Source: Thermoanaerobaculum sp964488355 (GTDB lineage Bacteria > Acidobacteriota > Thermoanaerobaculia > Thermoanaerobaculales > Thermoanaerobaculaceae). From it: a stretch of DNA of 64,000 nt. Position 1 is the stretch's first letter. Every line of letters begins with the position of its first letter. The notes under the pieces are model-generated. The model was not told the DNA's origin, did no database searches, and saw nothing but the letters and a program-made list of their open reading frames with translations. Below are positions 33,594-42,699 of the stretch, one piece after another. A program made the translations under genes and the position numbers. Location of the stretch: NCBI GenBank assembly GCA_964488355.1, contig CAZAUJ010000004.1, positions 119,554 to 183,553 of the forward strand, given 5' to 3'.

Positions 33594-35837
33594 ATGGGTG
33601 CAAGCTCACTGTTGGTATCCCTGGTGATTGGCTTTTCGTTGTTTGGCTTGCTGGTGGCCTTTTACCTAGCCCGCTGGCTTTTGGCCAAGGACACCGGGAC
33701 GGAGGCGATGCAGCGCATTTCCAACGCCATCAAGGAAGGGGCGGAAGCTTTCCTGCGCAGGCAAAACCGCACCATCCTGGTGCTGGCAGCGGTTTTTGCC
33801 GCGGTGCTGTTCATCGGTTACGGCTTCGTCCGCCAGTCTCGCGAGTTCGACCCGGTGAGCAACACGGTCCAGCTGGCCTTCTGGATCGCGTTGTCGTTCA
33901 TTTTCGGTGCCCTTTGCTCGGTTTTTGCCGGCTATGTGGGCATGTGGGTTTCAATTCGCGCCAACATCCGCACCGCCAGTGCCGCGCTTTCGAGCCTCAA
34001 CGACGCTCTGCGGATTGCCCTGCGTGGTGGGGCGGTCTCGGGCCTATTGGTGGTGGCCATGTCGCTACTGGGCGTGGCGGGCCTCTACGCGCTGGTTTCC
34101 TCCGTCGGCGGCGTGGAGCCCACCAAGGTGCCGCTCCTCATCGTGGGATACGGCTTTGGGGCTTCCTTCGTGGCGCTTTTTGCCCAGCTGGGAGGCGGGA
34201 TTTACACCAAAGCCGCTGACGTGGGGGCGGACCTGGTGGGCAAGGTGGAGGCGGGCATTCCCGAGGACGACCCGCGCAACCCGGCGGTGGTGGCAGACCT
34301 GGTGGGCGACAACGTGGGCGACTGCGCAGGCCGTGGCGCCGACCTGTTTGAGTCCACCGCCGCAGAAAACATCGGGGCCATGATCCTGGGTGCCACCCTG
34401 GCGGCGGCGGCGCAGAAGCAAGGAATCGAGTTTTCCATGGGCGTGGTGGGGGTGATGATGTTCCCGCTGGTGGCGCGGGCCTTCGGTATCCTGGCCTCGG
34501 TCATTGGCATCCTCATGGTCAAGATGGACAAGGACGAGCGCATGGACCCGATGGAAGCGCTCAACCGTGGCTACTACGTGGCGGTAGCTTTAGCCATGAT
34601 CGGCTTTGCCGGGGCCACCTATTGGCTCCTCTCCAGTCCGGCGGCGCCCAACGCCTGGTGGCACTTTTTCCTCTGTGGGGTGCTGGGGGTGCTCACCTCG
34701 GTGGCCTTCGTTTACATCACCCAGTACTACACCGAGTACCGCTACCGACCGGTGCAAGCCATTGCTGAGGCGTCGACCACCGGGCCGGCCACCAACATCA
34801 TCGCTGGCGTGGGCGTGGGCTTCGAGTGCACGTGGATGCCGACGGTGGTGATGGGGGTGGCCTTGTTGGCTGCCTACTGGCTGGGCGAGACGTCCGGCCT
34901 GCCCCACGCGGGCCTGTTCGGTACGGCTGTAGCTACCATGGGCATGCTGGCCACCGCCGCCTACATCTTGGCCATGGACACCTTCGGGCCAATCACCGAC
35001 AACGCTGGTGGCATCGTGGAGATGTCCCAACAACCAGAGGAGGTGCGGCGGAAAACGGATCGGTTGGATGCGGTGGGCAACACCACCAAAGCGCTAACCA
35101 AGGGGTACGCCATCGGCTCGGCGGGGTTGGCAGCTTTTCTCCTCTTCCAGGCCTACATGGACGAGGTGAAGAACTACGCCGGGCTGCCGGAATCGGCACC
35201 GTTTGTGGTCAACCTGGCCAAGCCGGTGGTGTTCGTGGGTGCCATGCTGGGCGCCATGCTGGTGTTCCTATTTTCCGCTCTGGCCATCCGCGCGGTAGGC
35301 CGGGCTGCCCAATCCATCATCGAGGAGGTGCGGCGGCAGTACGCGCCCCTGCCACGGGAAAACGACATTATCGTGTTCCCGGCCAACTTCAAACCTGACT
35401 ATGGCGCCTGCGTGGATATCGTCACCAAGGCGGCCCTCAAGCGAATGGTGGCGCCTGGCCTTTTGGCCGTGGTCATGCCGGTGGCGGTGGGTGTGTTGTT
35501 CCGCGCGTTCATTCAGCCAGAAGACCCGCTCATTTCCGCGGAAGCGGTTGCGGGGCTTCTGATGGTGGGTACCATCGGCGGCATCCTGGTGGCGCTCTTT
35601 CTTAACAACGCCGGTGGCGCTTGGGACAACGCCAAGAAGTTCATCGAGACCGGTGCCCACGGCGGGAAGTACCTCACCACCCCTGACGGCAAGCGCATGA
35701 AGAACCCCACTCACGGAGCAGCGGTGGTGGGTGACACGGTGGGCGACCCCTTCAAGGACACGGCCGGTCCCTCCCTCCACGTGCTGATCAAGCTCTTGTC
35801 AACCATCACGTTGGTCCTGGCCCCGCTTTTCATCTGA
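33594..35837 (+). CDS. hppA: Membrane-bound proton-translocating pyrophosphatase, K+-independent type
   Basis: This integral-membrane enzyme couples pyrophosphate hydrolysis to proton pumping. The 747 residues form many transmembrane helices with the pyrophosphate-binding motifs EDDPRNPAVVADLVGDNVGD and CAGRGADLFES, and a second acidic set at ITDNAGGIVEM. The GNTTKALTKGYAIGSAGLAA segment has Lys after GNTT (about residue 498); this Lys marks the K+-independent H+-pumping class, while K+-dependent enzymes carry Ala there. TATAAT at 33531-33536 and GAGGAGG before the ATG support a separate transcript. Confidence 0.95.
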   Translation: MGASSLLVSLVIGFSLFGLLVAFYLARWLLAKDTGTEAMQRISNAIKEGAEAFLRRQNRTILVLAAVFAAVLFIGYGFVRQSREFDPVSNTVQLAFWIALSFIFGALCSVFAGYVGMWVSIRANIRTASAALSSLNDALRIALRGGAVSGLLVVAMSLLGVAGLYALVSSVGGVEPTKVPLLIVGYGFGASFVALFAQLGGGIYTKAADVGADLVGKVEAGIPEDDPRNPAVVADLVGDNVGDCAGRGADLFESTAAENIGAMILGATLAAAAQKQGIEFSMGVVGVMMFPLVARAFGILASVIGILMVKMDKDERMDPMEALNRGYYVAVALAMIGFAGATYWLLSSPAAPNAWWHFFLCGVLGVLTSVAFVYITQYYTEYRYRPVQAIAEASTTGPATNIIAGVGVGFECTWMPTVVMGVALLAAYWLGETSGLPHAGLFGTAVATMGMLATAAYILAMDTFGPITDNAGGIVEMSQQPEEVRRKTDRLDAVGNTTKALTKGYAIGSAGLAAFLLFQAYMDEVKNYAGLPESAPFVVNLAKPVVFVGAMLGAMLVFLFSALAIRAVGRAAQSIIEEVRRQYAPLPRENDIIVFPANFKPDYGACVDIVTKAALKRMVAPGLLAVVMPVAVGVLFRAFIQPEDPLISAEAVAGLLMVGTIGGILVALFLNNAGGAWDNAKKFIETGAHGGKYLTTPDGKRMKNPTHGAAVVGDTVGDPFKDTAGPSLHVLIKLLSTITLVLAPLFI

Positions 35838-35856
35838 GGGGCGACACGCAAGGGCG

Positions 35857-35890
35857 AGAGCGGGTCTTGGGACCCGCTCTTTTGTTTTTT
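35857..35890 (+). terminator. Rho-independent terminator of hppA
   Basis: A perfect 10-bp stem (AGAGCGGGTC with GACCCGCTCT, TTGG loop) is followed by TTTGTTTTTT. It begins about 20 nt after the hppA stop. Confidence 0.88.
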
Positions 35891-35903
35891 ATGCAGGCCG
35901 AAC

Positions 35904-36329
35904 TCACGGGCAGGCGTGAGGGGAGGACATCAGCAGCCCTTCAAGGCGGGCGCGCAGGGGACCCTCCAAAGCCTTGGGCTTTCCCTGGGCGTAGTCGTAG
36001 TGCACCTGAACCGTTTCGGCTTCCGCGGCCAGCTGTTCGCTGGCCCAAAGGCGATAGGCCAAGGCGAAGGACGAGCGGCCCACGTGGCTGACCCAAAGCT
36101 CCACAACCAGCTTGTCTTGTAGGTAGATGGGGCGCTTGTAGTCAACGCGTACGCGAGCTACCACGAAGGGAAAGCCCACTTCGCCCAGCAAATCGGCAAA
36201 GCGCTCGAGCCAAAAGCGCGTGCGCGCCACCTCCAGGTAGGTGACCACCACGGCGTTGTTCACGTGGCCCATGGCATCCAGGTCGCGAAAACGAATGTCC
36301 ACCGGGTAGCGAAAAACCTTCGAGTCCAT
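35904..36329 (-). CDS. 4HBT/YbgC-type acyl-CoA thioesterase
   Basis: This 141-residue hot-dog-fold protein has the catalytic-site pattern RFRDLDAMGHVNNAVVVTYLEVAR, containing the family Asp and HVNN motif. It hydrolyses acyl-CoA thioesters in the cytoplasm; chain-length preference is not predictable. It lies 15 nt downstream of the patatin gene, so lipid metabolism or membrane repair may link the two. A GGGGGAT purine run precedes the ATG. Confidence 0.88.
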   Translation of the reverse strand: MDSKVFRYPVDIRFRDLDAMGHVNNAVVVTYLEVARTRFWLERFADLLGEVGFPFVVARVRVDYKRPIYLQDKLVVELWVSHVGRSSFALAYRLWASEQLAAEAETVQVHYDYAQGKPKALEGPLRARLEGLLMSSPHACP

Positions 36330-36344
36330 GTGATCCCCCCAGGT

Positions 36345-37256
36345 TCAGCTGCCGCGCAGGGCCAGCGCCCGCAAGCGGTGGAGCGCGCGGGAGGCGGCGG
36401 CACGCCCCGCAGCTAAAGCCTCTGGCAGCCGACGGAACTCCGACCAGTGCATGCCCTCCACCGCTGGGCGCAGGGTTAGGTCAGCCTCGGCCACCTGGTA
36501 GTGTCGCAGCCGAGCGTGGGTCATGATGGTGGCACGCAGGAGCACCCTGGGCACGGTCACACCGGCGGGATCCTCCTGGGGGTCAGGTACGTCACCCACG
36601 TCCACCGCCACCACTGGCCGCGCTGCCAAACCCTTTGCCTCCCGTACCGGCACCTCCGCCACCACCCCGCCATCCAACAGGTAGCGCGAGCCCATGGGAT
36701 AGGGCGGCACCACACCGGGTACGGCGGAGGAAGCAGCTACCGCCTCCCGCAGGCTGCCCCTGCCCAAGGCCAGGGCTTGGCCGGTGGCGAAATCGGTGGC
36801 CACGGCGACAAACGGCCGGGGCAGGTCTTCGACGCGACAGTCGGGAAGGAGAAAAGCCACGGCCCGGTGCAGGTCCTCCAACTCCACCAAGCCCCGGCGG
36901 TGCAAGGCCAAGGCCACGTGCGCCCCCTGCTGCAGCCTTTGGGCGAAAGAGAGCAGCGGGTTATCCCGGCTGGAAATCTCTTCGGTGAGGCGCACGTCCG
37001 GTAGGTGATCGGGAAAATCCGAGGCTAAGAACTCCTCCCAGCGGGCGAGCACCGCTCGGCTTCCGCCCAGGGCCAGCCACATGGCCCCCACCACCGCACC
37101 CGCGCTCGTGCCGGCTATGGCGGCCACGGGAATTTCTGCCTCCTCCAGCACCTGGAGCACACCGATGTGCGCTAAGCCTCGCGCGCCGCCTCCCCCGAGA
37201 GCCAAAACCACTCCCCCTTTCGGCCCTTTGCGAAACAGCCAGTCCCAAAAACCCAT
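36345..37256 (-). CDS. Patatin-like phospholipase (RssA/NTE-type)
   Basis: This 303-residue serine hydrolase has the oxyanion motif GGGGARGLAHIG, nucleophile elbow GTSAGA and the Asp of LLDGGVVAEVPV, i.e. a complete Ser-Asp dyad. No signal peptide is seen. The ATG at complement 37254-37256 lies 7 nt after TAGCAT, fitting the leaderless pattern; the ATG three codons upstream would overlap that box. It is cotranscribed with the thioesterase gene. Confidence 0.9.
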   Translation of the reverse strand: MGFWDWLFRKGPKGGVVLALGGGGARGLAHIGVLQVLEEAEIPVAAIAGTSAGAVVGAMWLALGGSRAVLARWEEFLASDFPDHLPDVRLTEEISSRDNPLLSFAQRLQQGAHVALALHRRGLVELEDLHRAVAFLLPDCRVEDLPRPFVAVATDFATGQALALGRGSLREAVAASSAVPGVVPPYPMGSRYLLDGGVVAEVPVREAKGLAARPVVAVDVGDVPDPQEDPAGVTVPRVLLRATIMTHARLRHYQVAEADLTLRPAVEGMHWSEFRRLPEALAAGRAAASRALHRLRALALRGS

Positions 37257-37269
37257 AGGGCGCATGCTA
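37257..37269 (-). promoter_or_regulatory. Putative -10 element for leaderless patatin transcript
   Basis: TAGCAT (complement of 37264-37269), seven bases GCGCCCT, then ATG of the patatin-like gene. Confidence 0.35.
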
Positions 37270-37372
37270 ACCCAGTTTGCTGGCAGCGAGGGAAGCGGTC
37301 TTGGGACCTTGTACCTCGGCGGAACTTGCAGTATCGTGGCAGCAACCCGGCATGGCCGGGAGGGAGGCTGGT

Positions 37373-38749
37373 ATGGCTTGGCTCCCGTGGCTTGTGCTAG
37401 CTCTTTTGCTGGTTGGAGGCCTGGTGATCTGGGCGCTCAACTACCGCAAGGTGGGGCCCAATCAGGCGCTGGTGATTTCCGGTCGCACGTCCTTCATCAC
37501 AGACGTTGATGGCCGGCGGCGCAAGGTGGGTTACCGCCTGCAAGTTGGGGGTGGGACCTTCGTGATGCCCCTGGTTGAGTCGGTTCAGGTATTGCCTTTG
37601 GATGTGATTTCCGTTTCCATTCGTTGCCCGGAGGTGCTCACGGCTCAAGGCGTGATGGTTTCAGCGGAAGCCTTCGGCCAGGTCAAGGTGGCTTCCGACG
37701 AGCCCCTACTGCACCGGGCGGTGGAGAATTTCCTTTCGCGGGGAAGCGCCGGCATTGCTGCCGTGGCTCAGGAGGTGCTGGAGGGGCACATGCGCGCCGC
37801 CCTCGGCACCATGGCGGTGGAGGACATTTACTCGCAGCGGGAGGAGTTTGCTCAGCGCGTGCGGCGGGCGGCACAGGCGGACTTTGATCGCTTGGGACTG
37901 GAGCTTCTGGCCTTTGCTTTGAAGGACATCAGCGACAGCCAAGGTTACCTGGAAGCCTTGGGTGCCCGGCGCATTGCCGAGGTGAAGCGGGACGCGGCCA
38001 TCGCCCAGGCGGAAACGGAGCGGGACGCGCTTATCCGCGCTGCCCAGTACCGCAAGGAGGGCGATGTGGCGCGGTTGGCCGCTGAGGCGGAGCTGGCGCA
38101 AGCAAACCGGGATTTCGAGCTGCAGCGGGCGGAATACCAGGCGGCAGTGAACGCCAAGCGCGCCCAGGCCGAGCTGGCCTACGAGCTGGAAAAAGCCAAG
38201 GGCTTGGAGCAGCTTAAGCGTCAGGAGTACCAGGCCCGGCTGGTGGAGAAAGAGCTGGCCGCCAAGCTGGAAGAACAGGAGGTGGCGCTACGAGAAAAGC
38301 ACCTGGAAGCCACGGTCAAGCGACCGGCGGAGGCGGAAAGCTACCGTGCCCGCTTGGAAGCGGAAGCAGAGGCGTACCGCAAGGAGCTGGAGGCCAAGGG
38401 GCGAGCGGCAGGCTTGCGTTTGGAGGCTCAAGTGCGAGCGGAGGCGCTGCGCGAGCAAGGCAAGGCGGAAGCGGAAGCCATGAGGGAAAAGGCGCTGGCC
38501 TGGCAGCAGTATACCGAGGTGGCTTTGGCCGAGGTGCTGATTCACAAGCTGCCAGAGCTGGCGCGGGCGGTGGCCGAACCCCTAAGCAAGGTGGATCGCA
38601 TTGTTCTCGTAGGCGACGGCGGCCAAACCAGCAAGCTAACAGGTCAAGTGGCGGAGGTGCTGGCGCAGCTGCCAACGGTGGTAGAAACGCTCACCGGCCT
38701 GAAGCTGGCGGATGTTCTGCGCAAACCGCACGAGGAAGAAAAGAGCTAG
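37373..38749 (+). CDS. Flotillin-like SPFH/band-7 membrane protein
   Basis: This 458-residue protein has an N-terminal membrane segment (LPWLVLALLLVGGLVIWAL) and an SPFH domain (KVGPNQALVISGRTS, GGTFVMPLVESVQVLPLD). A long Ala/Glu-rich coiled coil with EA repeats (ETERDALIRAAQYRKEG through EALREQGKAEAEAMREK) follows, then a short C-terminal domain. This is the flotillin/YqiK architecture of membrane-microdomain scaffolds. GGGAGGG at 37359-37365 supports ATG 37373 over the in-frame starts at 37352 and 37277. It diverges from the patatin gene. Confidence 0.88.
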   Translation: MAWLPWLVLALLLVGGLVIWALNYRKVGPNQALVISGRTSFITDVDGRRRKVGYRLQVGGGTFVMPLVESVQVLPLDVISVSIRCPEVLTAQGVMVSAEAFGQVKVASDEPLLHRAVENFLSRGSAGIAAVAQEVLEGHMRAALGTMAVEDIYSQREEFAQRVRRAAQADFDRLGLELLAFALKDISDSQGYLEALGARRIAEVKRDAAIAQAETERDALIRAAQYRKEGDVARLAAEAELAQANRDFELQRAEYQAAVNAKRAQAELAYELEKAKGLEQLKRQEYQARLVEKELAAKLEEQEVALREKHLEATVKRPAEAESYRARLEAEAEAYRKELEAKGRAAGLRLEAQVRAEALREQGKAEAEAMREKALAWQQYTEVALAEVLIHKLPELARAVAEPLSKVDRIVLVGDGGQTSKLTGQVAEVLAQLPTVVETLTGLKLADVLRKPHEEEKS

Positions 38750-38770
38750 TTCGGGAGTCAAACTCAAGCT

Positions 38771-41071
38771 ATGCCTTCGCGACGAGCTGACGAGATTCAA
38801 CTTTCCCCCACCATGCGAATTGCCGCCCGCGCCTTGGCGATGAAGGCGCAGGGGATGGACGTGGTCGATTTCTCGGTGGGCGAGCCTGATTTCCCCACCC
38901 CGGAAAAGGTGAAGAAAGCGGCCAAGGACGCGCTGGATGCCAACTTCACCAAGTACACCGCCAACGACGGTATTCCTGAGCTCCGGCAAGCCATTTGCCG
39001 CAAGCTCGAACACGACAACGGATTGGCCTATCCGCCGGAGGAAATTCTCGTATCGCCTGGCGCCAAGGCCGCCCTTTTCTGCGTGGTCATGGCCTTGGTG
39101 GATGAGGGGGACGACGTGATCATCCCCACACCCTGCTGGGTGTCCTACCCCGACCAGGTGAGGCTGGCGAAGGGCAAGGCGGTGTTCGTGCGCACGCGCG
39201 AGGAGGATAACTTCCACCTGCGAGCGCGAGACCTGGCAGAGGCCTTGACCCCCAACACCAAGGTGCTGATCCTCAACTACCCGGCCAACCCCACCGGTGC
39301 GGTGTACTCCCGCGAGGAGCTGGAAGAAATCGGGCGCATTTGCCTGCGCGAAGGCATTTGGATCATCGCCGATGAGATCTACGAAAAGCTGGTGTACGAC
39401 GGGCGCCGCTTTTCGTCGGTGGCGGCCGTTTTGCCAGCCTTGCGAGAACAAACCGTTGTGATTAACGGCTTCTCCAAGGCGTACTCCATGACCGGTTGGC
39501 GGCTGGGTTACGCCGCCGGGCCCAGGGAGGTGATCCAAGCCGCTTCCAAGATCCAGTCGCACAACACTTCCAACGCCACCTCCTTCGTGCAAAAAGCCGC
39601 GGTGGTGGCACTGGAGGCCTGTGAGCTGGAGGTGGAGCGCATGCGCGCCGAGTTCGAGCGGCGTCGCAATCTGGTGGTCGCTGGGCTGCGCAGCATCCCC
39701 GGCCTTTCCTGTCCCGTGCCGGAAGGCGCCTTCTACGCCATGCCCAACGTCAGCTTTTACCTGGACAAGGAGTATTCCGGGTCGCCCATCCGCAATACCT
39801 ACGGCCTGGCCTACTACCTTCTCAAGGAGGCGAAGGTGGCGGTTGTTCCCGGGGAGGCCTTCTTCGCCCCCGAACACATCCGCATTTCCTTTGCCACATC
39901 GGAAGAGCGGCTGCGGGAGGGTTTGCGGCGCGTGGCCGAGGCGCTGGCCAAGCTGGAAGAGCCAAAGCGGCTGCGACCGCGGGTGCTCAACAACGTGGTC
40001 ACCAAGGTGACCGGTTACGTGCCGGTTCGCATTGTTCGGGAAATGGCGGAACGCAACCAGTTGCTGCAGGGGGCGGAAAGGGCCTTGCCGGCCGACTCCC
40101 TTTTCCTGTGGAACGCCCTGGTGAGCGGTGTGACGGTCCAGCTGCGCACCAACTCGCCGCACGTGGCGGACTTTTTCCAGGAGAGCTTCCACCCAGCAGC
40201 CCTGGAGGGAGCGGAACCCCACGCGGTGGTTTACGTGGTCAAGGACCTGCCGGGCAGGGAGGCTGGAGCGGCAGTCCATTTCCCTTCGAGCACCGGCTTC
40301 GTCTGGAACACCGCCTTTTACGGCCAGACGCGAGAGATGACCTTGCTCCTGGCAGCCGAGGCGGCCTCGCGAAGCTCCGGTGCTTTGTGGGCCCACGCGG
40401 CCTGTTTCGCCCTAGAAGGCCAGGGGGTGTTGCTTTGGGCCGCCGATGGCGTGCGTCGTATCCCGGTGTTGGCAGCGCTGGTTTCGCAGGAGGGGGCCAA
40501 GCTGGTGGCCAGCGACGGGGTTTTCCTGCGCACCGCTGGAGGTGTTCAGGTAGCGGAAAACCCGGAACGCAAGCTCTATCTGCCGGCCTTGTGGGCGGAC
40601 CACGTTCCGGGCTTTGCCCGCTTTTTCGACCGGTGCAAGATGGAAAACATGGTGACGCACAGGGCCGCGTGTACTGTGGACCACGGCGAGAGCGACTGCC
40701 CCCTGGACCTGGGCGCGCCCCTTTGCTTGCGTGCCTCGCACGCTGGCCGGGTGCTGTTGGACCCCAATTGGCTGGGGGGCCAACGCCGCGTGAACGTGGC
40801 CGCTTGGGTCTTCTTGGTAGACGACGATGTGTTGACCACCCCGAGCGTTGTGCGGGCCGAAGAAGCCTCCCGGATCCTATTGGCAGGTGCGGCAGAACGC
40901 CTGCCGGCCCGCAGTTTTCCCCTGTTCAACCCACACCTGCCCCCTACGCCTAGCGAAGCGTGGGAGTTCCTGCGCCAGGCGCTGGCGCAGGCAGCGGGCG
41001 GTGTGCGCGTGCTTCTTTGGCCAGCCCAGCGTTCCGCCTCAGAGCTGGCTGACTGGCTAACCCAGGGCTGA
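38771..41071 (+). CDS. Aspartate-type aminotransferase fused to a degenerate PEPCK/HprK-like domain
   Basis: Residues 1-395 are a class I PLP aminotransferase with NYPANPTG, DEIYEKL, the PLP lysine K236 in NGFSKAYSMTGWRLG, and RISFATSEE. That domain alone is a complete enzyme of usual length. Residues about 400-766 resemble PEPCK/HPr-kinase-like P-loop proteins: VTVQLRTNSPHVADFF, FVWNTAFYGQTREMTL, an expected P-loop near 550-565 that reads GQGVLLWAADGVRRIP without GK(S/T), an ASDGVFLR segment where SDD is usual, ENPERKLYLP, and DPNWLGGQRRVNV. The nucleotide site appears lost, so the extension may be structural or regulatory. The fusion is one uninterrupted frame. Confidence 0.85.
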   Translation: MPSRRADEIQLSPTMRIAARALAMKAQGMDVVDFSVGEPDFPTPEKVKKAAKDALDANFTKYTANDGIPELRQAICRKLEHDNGLAYPPEEILVSPGAKAALFCVVMALVDEGDDVIIPTPCWVSYPDQVRLAKGKAVFVRTREEDNFHLRARDLAEALTPNTKVLILNYPANPTGAVYSREELEEIGRICLREGIWIIADEIYEKLVYDGRRFSSVAAVLPALREQTVVINGFSKAYSMTGWRLGYAAGPREVIQAASKIQSHNTSNATSFVQKAAVVALEACELEVERMRAEFERRRNLVVAGLRSIPGLSCPVPEGAFYAMPNVSFYLDKEYSGSPIRNTYGLAYYLLKEAKVAVVPGEAFFAPEHIRISFATSEERLREGLRRVAEALAKLEEPKRLRPRVLNNVVTKVTGYVPVRIVREMAERNQLLQGAERALPADSLFLWNALVSGVTVQLRTNSPHVADFFQESFHPAALEGAEPHAVVYVVKDLPGREAGAAVHFPSSTGFVWNTAFYGQTREMTLLLAAEAASRSSGALWAHAACFALEGQGVLLWAADGVRRIPVLAALVSQEGAKLVASDGVFLRTAGGVQVAENPERKLYLPALWADHVPGFARFFDRCKMENMVTHRAACTVDHGESDCPLDLGAPLCLRASHAGRVLLDPNWLGGQRRVNVAAWVFLVDDDVLTTPSVVRAEEASRILLAGAAERLPARSFPLFNPHLPPTPSEAWEFLRQALAQAAGGVRVLLWPAQRSASELADWLTQG

Positions 41072-41084
41072 AATTGGTGGAGTA

Positions 41085-42530
41085 TTAGCGCGCCTTTTTG
41101 CTTTCGGAGACGGGGGACGGGACCGGCCGGTGAACCCGGCCACGGGCCAGGGAGAGCGGTAAACCCGCCAGACACAAAAGCGCCGACAGCGCAAAGGCGC
41201 GGTGGAGGGAGGGGAGCAGGTGGGTAGCGTCGGTGGCTTCGGGTCCTTGCCGGGGTAGGAGAAAGGCGGCCAACAGGAGGCTGGTGGTCTGTCCCAAAAG
41301 GCGCATGCTTGCCAAGATGGCCGAGGCGGAACCCAGGTGCTCCCGGTTCGCTTGGCCCATGACCGAGTTGGTGTTGGGACTGGAGAACAGGGCAAAACCA
41401 ACCCCCAACAGCAGCAAACAGGCGGCCAACCAACTCCGCGCTGTAGCTAGCGAGACTTGGGTCAACAGGGCCAATGCCAGGCCTGTAAGGGCCATACCTG
41501 CAGAGGCCACCCAGCGGGGCTCCCAGCGATCGGAAAGGAAACCGGCCGCCGGCGACAGCAACGTCATAGCCGCTGGCTGGAGCAGGAGCAGCGCCCCTGT
41601 TTGGGCCGGCGACCAGCCACCCAAAAGCTGCAGCAGCAAGCTAAGGAGGAACCCGACGGAAAACGTAGCAGCGTAATGCAGCAACGCGGCGCCGTTGGCC
41701 ATGGCGAAGCCGCGGTGAGAAAACAGGAAGGGAGCTGCCAGGTTCTTGCCTTCGTTCCCGGCGAGGCTAGCCCCCGCCACCAGGGCAGCAAAAGCTGCCA
41801 GGGCCAGGAAGGGAAGCTGGAGCCTGGCCATGAGCAGGGCGGCAACCATCGAGCAAACCCCGAGGAAGTAAAACATCGCCCGGGGCCAGGGAAAGGAGCG
41901 GGAGGAGGGAGTCTCCCTCAGGGGCGCCGCTAGCAACGCCAGCGCGCTCGTCAGGGCCAGGGCCGCGGTGAGCAGGAAAATCCAGCGCCACCCCCAGCGC
42001 TGGGTGATGAAGCCGCCCAGGGGTGGGCCCACGGTGAGTCCCAGGTAAACCGCGGCCGTGTTGATCCCCAGCAAGCTTCCACGGCGGGCTGGCGGCGTAC
42101 AGGCAACCAGTAAGGCGACAGCGGTGGCAAAGCCGCTGGCTGCCGCCACGCCCTGGGCCGCCCGCAGGGCCAAAAGCCAAGGCCAGGAGGGGGCGAACCC
42201 GGCTGCTGCAGAAAAAAGTGCCTGTGCCGCCATGCCGGCAAGAAAAAGGCGCCGGCGGCCCCAGAGGTCGGCCAGCCGCCCAAAGGGAATGAGGGCGCCG
42301 GCGGAGGTGGCGAGGAAGGCGGTGGCCAGCCAGGAGAGGGTCACCAGGTCTAGGTGAAACTCCCGCGCCAGACTGGGTAAGGCCACGTTCAAGCTGGAAC
42401 CCAAAAAGGGTGTGAGAAAGGAAGAAAGGCTGGTAGCCAAGACCAGCGGCCAAGGGAAAGGGGAAGCTCGGGAAACCTCCCTCCATGCCACGGTGCCAGT
42501 GTAGGCCACGCGAACGGCCGGCACGCCCAT
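41085..42530 (-). CDS. Drug-efflux type MFS transporter (DHA2/EmrB-like)
   Basis: This 481-residue permease has about fourteen hydrophobic segments. Family motifs are ALPSLAREFHLDLVTLSWLATAFLA, the motif-A GRLADLWGRRRLFLAG, and a motif-C-like GLTVGPPLGGFITQRWGWRWIF. Substrates are probably lipophilic drugs or metabolites. GGAGGC precedes the ATG. The 16-bp palindrome at 42559-42574 lies only 29 bp upstream of its start codon, so an operator role for this gene is as possible as an enhancer role for the divergent cytochrome operon. Confidence 0.88.
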   Translation of the reverse strand: MGVPAVRVAYTGTVAWREVSRASPFPWPLVLATSLSSFLTPFLGSSLNVALPSLAREFHLDLVTLSWLATAFLATSAGALIPFGRLADLWGRRRLFLAGMAAQALFSAAAGFAPSWPWLLALRAAQGVAAASGFATAVALLVACTPPARRGSLLGINTAAVYLGLTVGPPLGGFITQRWGWRWIFLLTAALALTSALALLAAPLRETPSSRSFPWPRAMFYFLGVCSMVAALLMARLQLPFLALAAFAALVAGASLAGNEGKNLAAPFLFSHRGFAMANGAALLHYAATFSVGFLLSLLLQLLGGWSPAQTGALLLLQPAAMTLLSPAAGFLSDRWEPRWVASAGMALTGLALALLTQVSLATARSWLAACLLLLGVGFALFSSPNTNSVMGQANREHLGSASAILASMRLLGQTTSLLLAAFLLPRQGPEATDATHLLPSLHRAFALSALLCLAGLPLSLARGRVHRPVPSPVSESKKAR

Positions 42531-42558
42531 ATCCGCCTCCTAGGGCGTTTCCTCTTTT

Positions 42559-42574
42559 GTTACGAGATCGTAAC
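42559..42574. promoter_or_regulatory. 16-bp palindrome, candidate enhancer/operator site
   Basis: GTTACGA-GA-TCGTAAC is a perfect 7-bp inverted repeat with a 2-bp spacer. A further half site CGTAAC (42588-42593, inside the palindromic CCGTAACGG) follows. It lies about 125 bp upstream of the -24/-12-like element, the range expected for a bound NtrC-type activator, and also next to the divergent MFS start. Confidence 0.5.
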
Positions 42575-42699
42575 ACTGCTACCTTCCCGTAACGGCGCAG
42601 CCAAGGGCCCACACCCTGCCGGTGGAACACGAGGGCAATAAAACATCTGCGTAGGCTGCGTTTACCTTTGATCCACGCTTTTCACACGTTTTTTCACGG

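Noticed and set aside
38636..40396. A 586-codon open frame on the minus strand opposite the aminotransferase gene
   Set aside because: Antisense shadow; it crosses the flotillin/aminotransferase gene boundary and has no family features.
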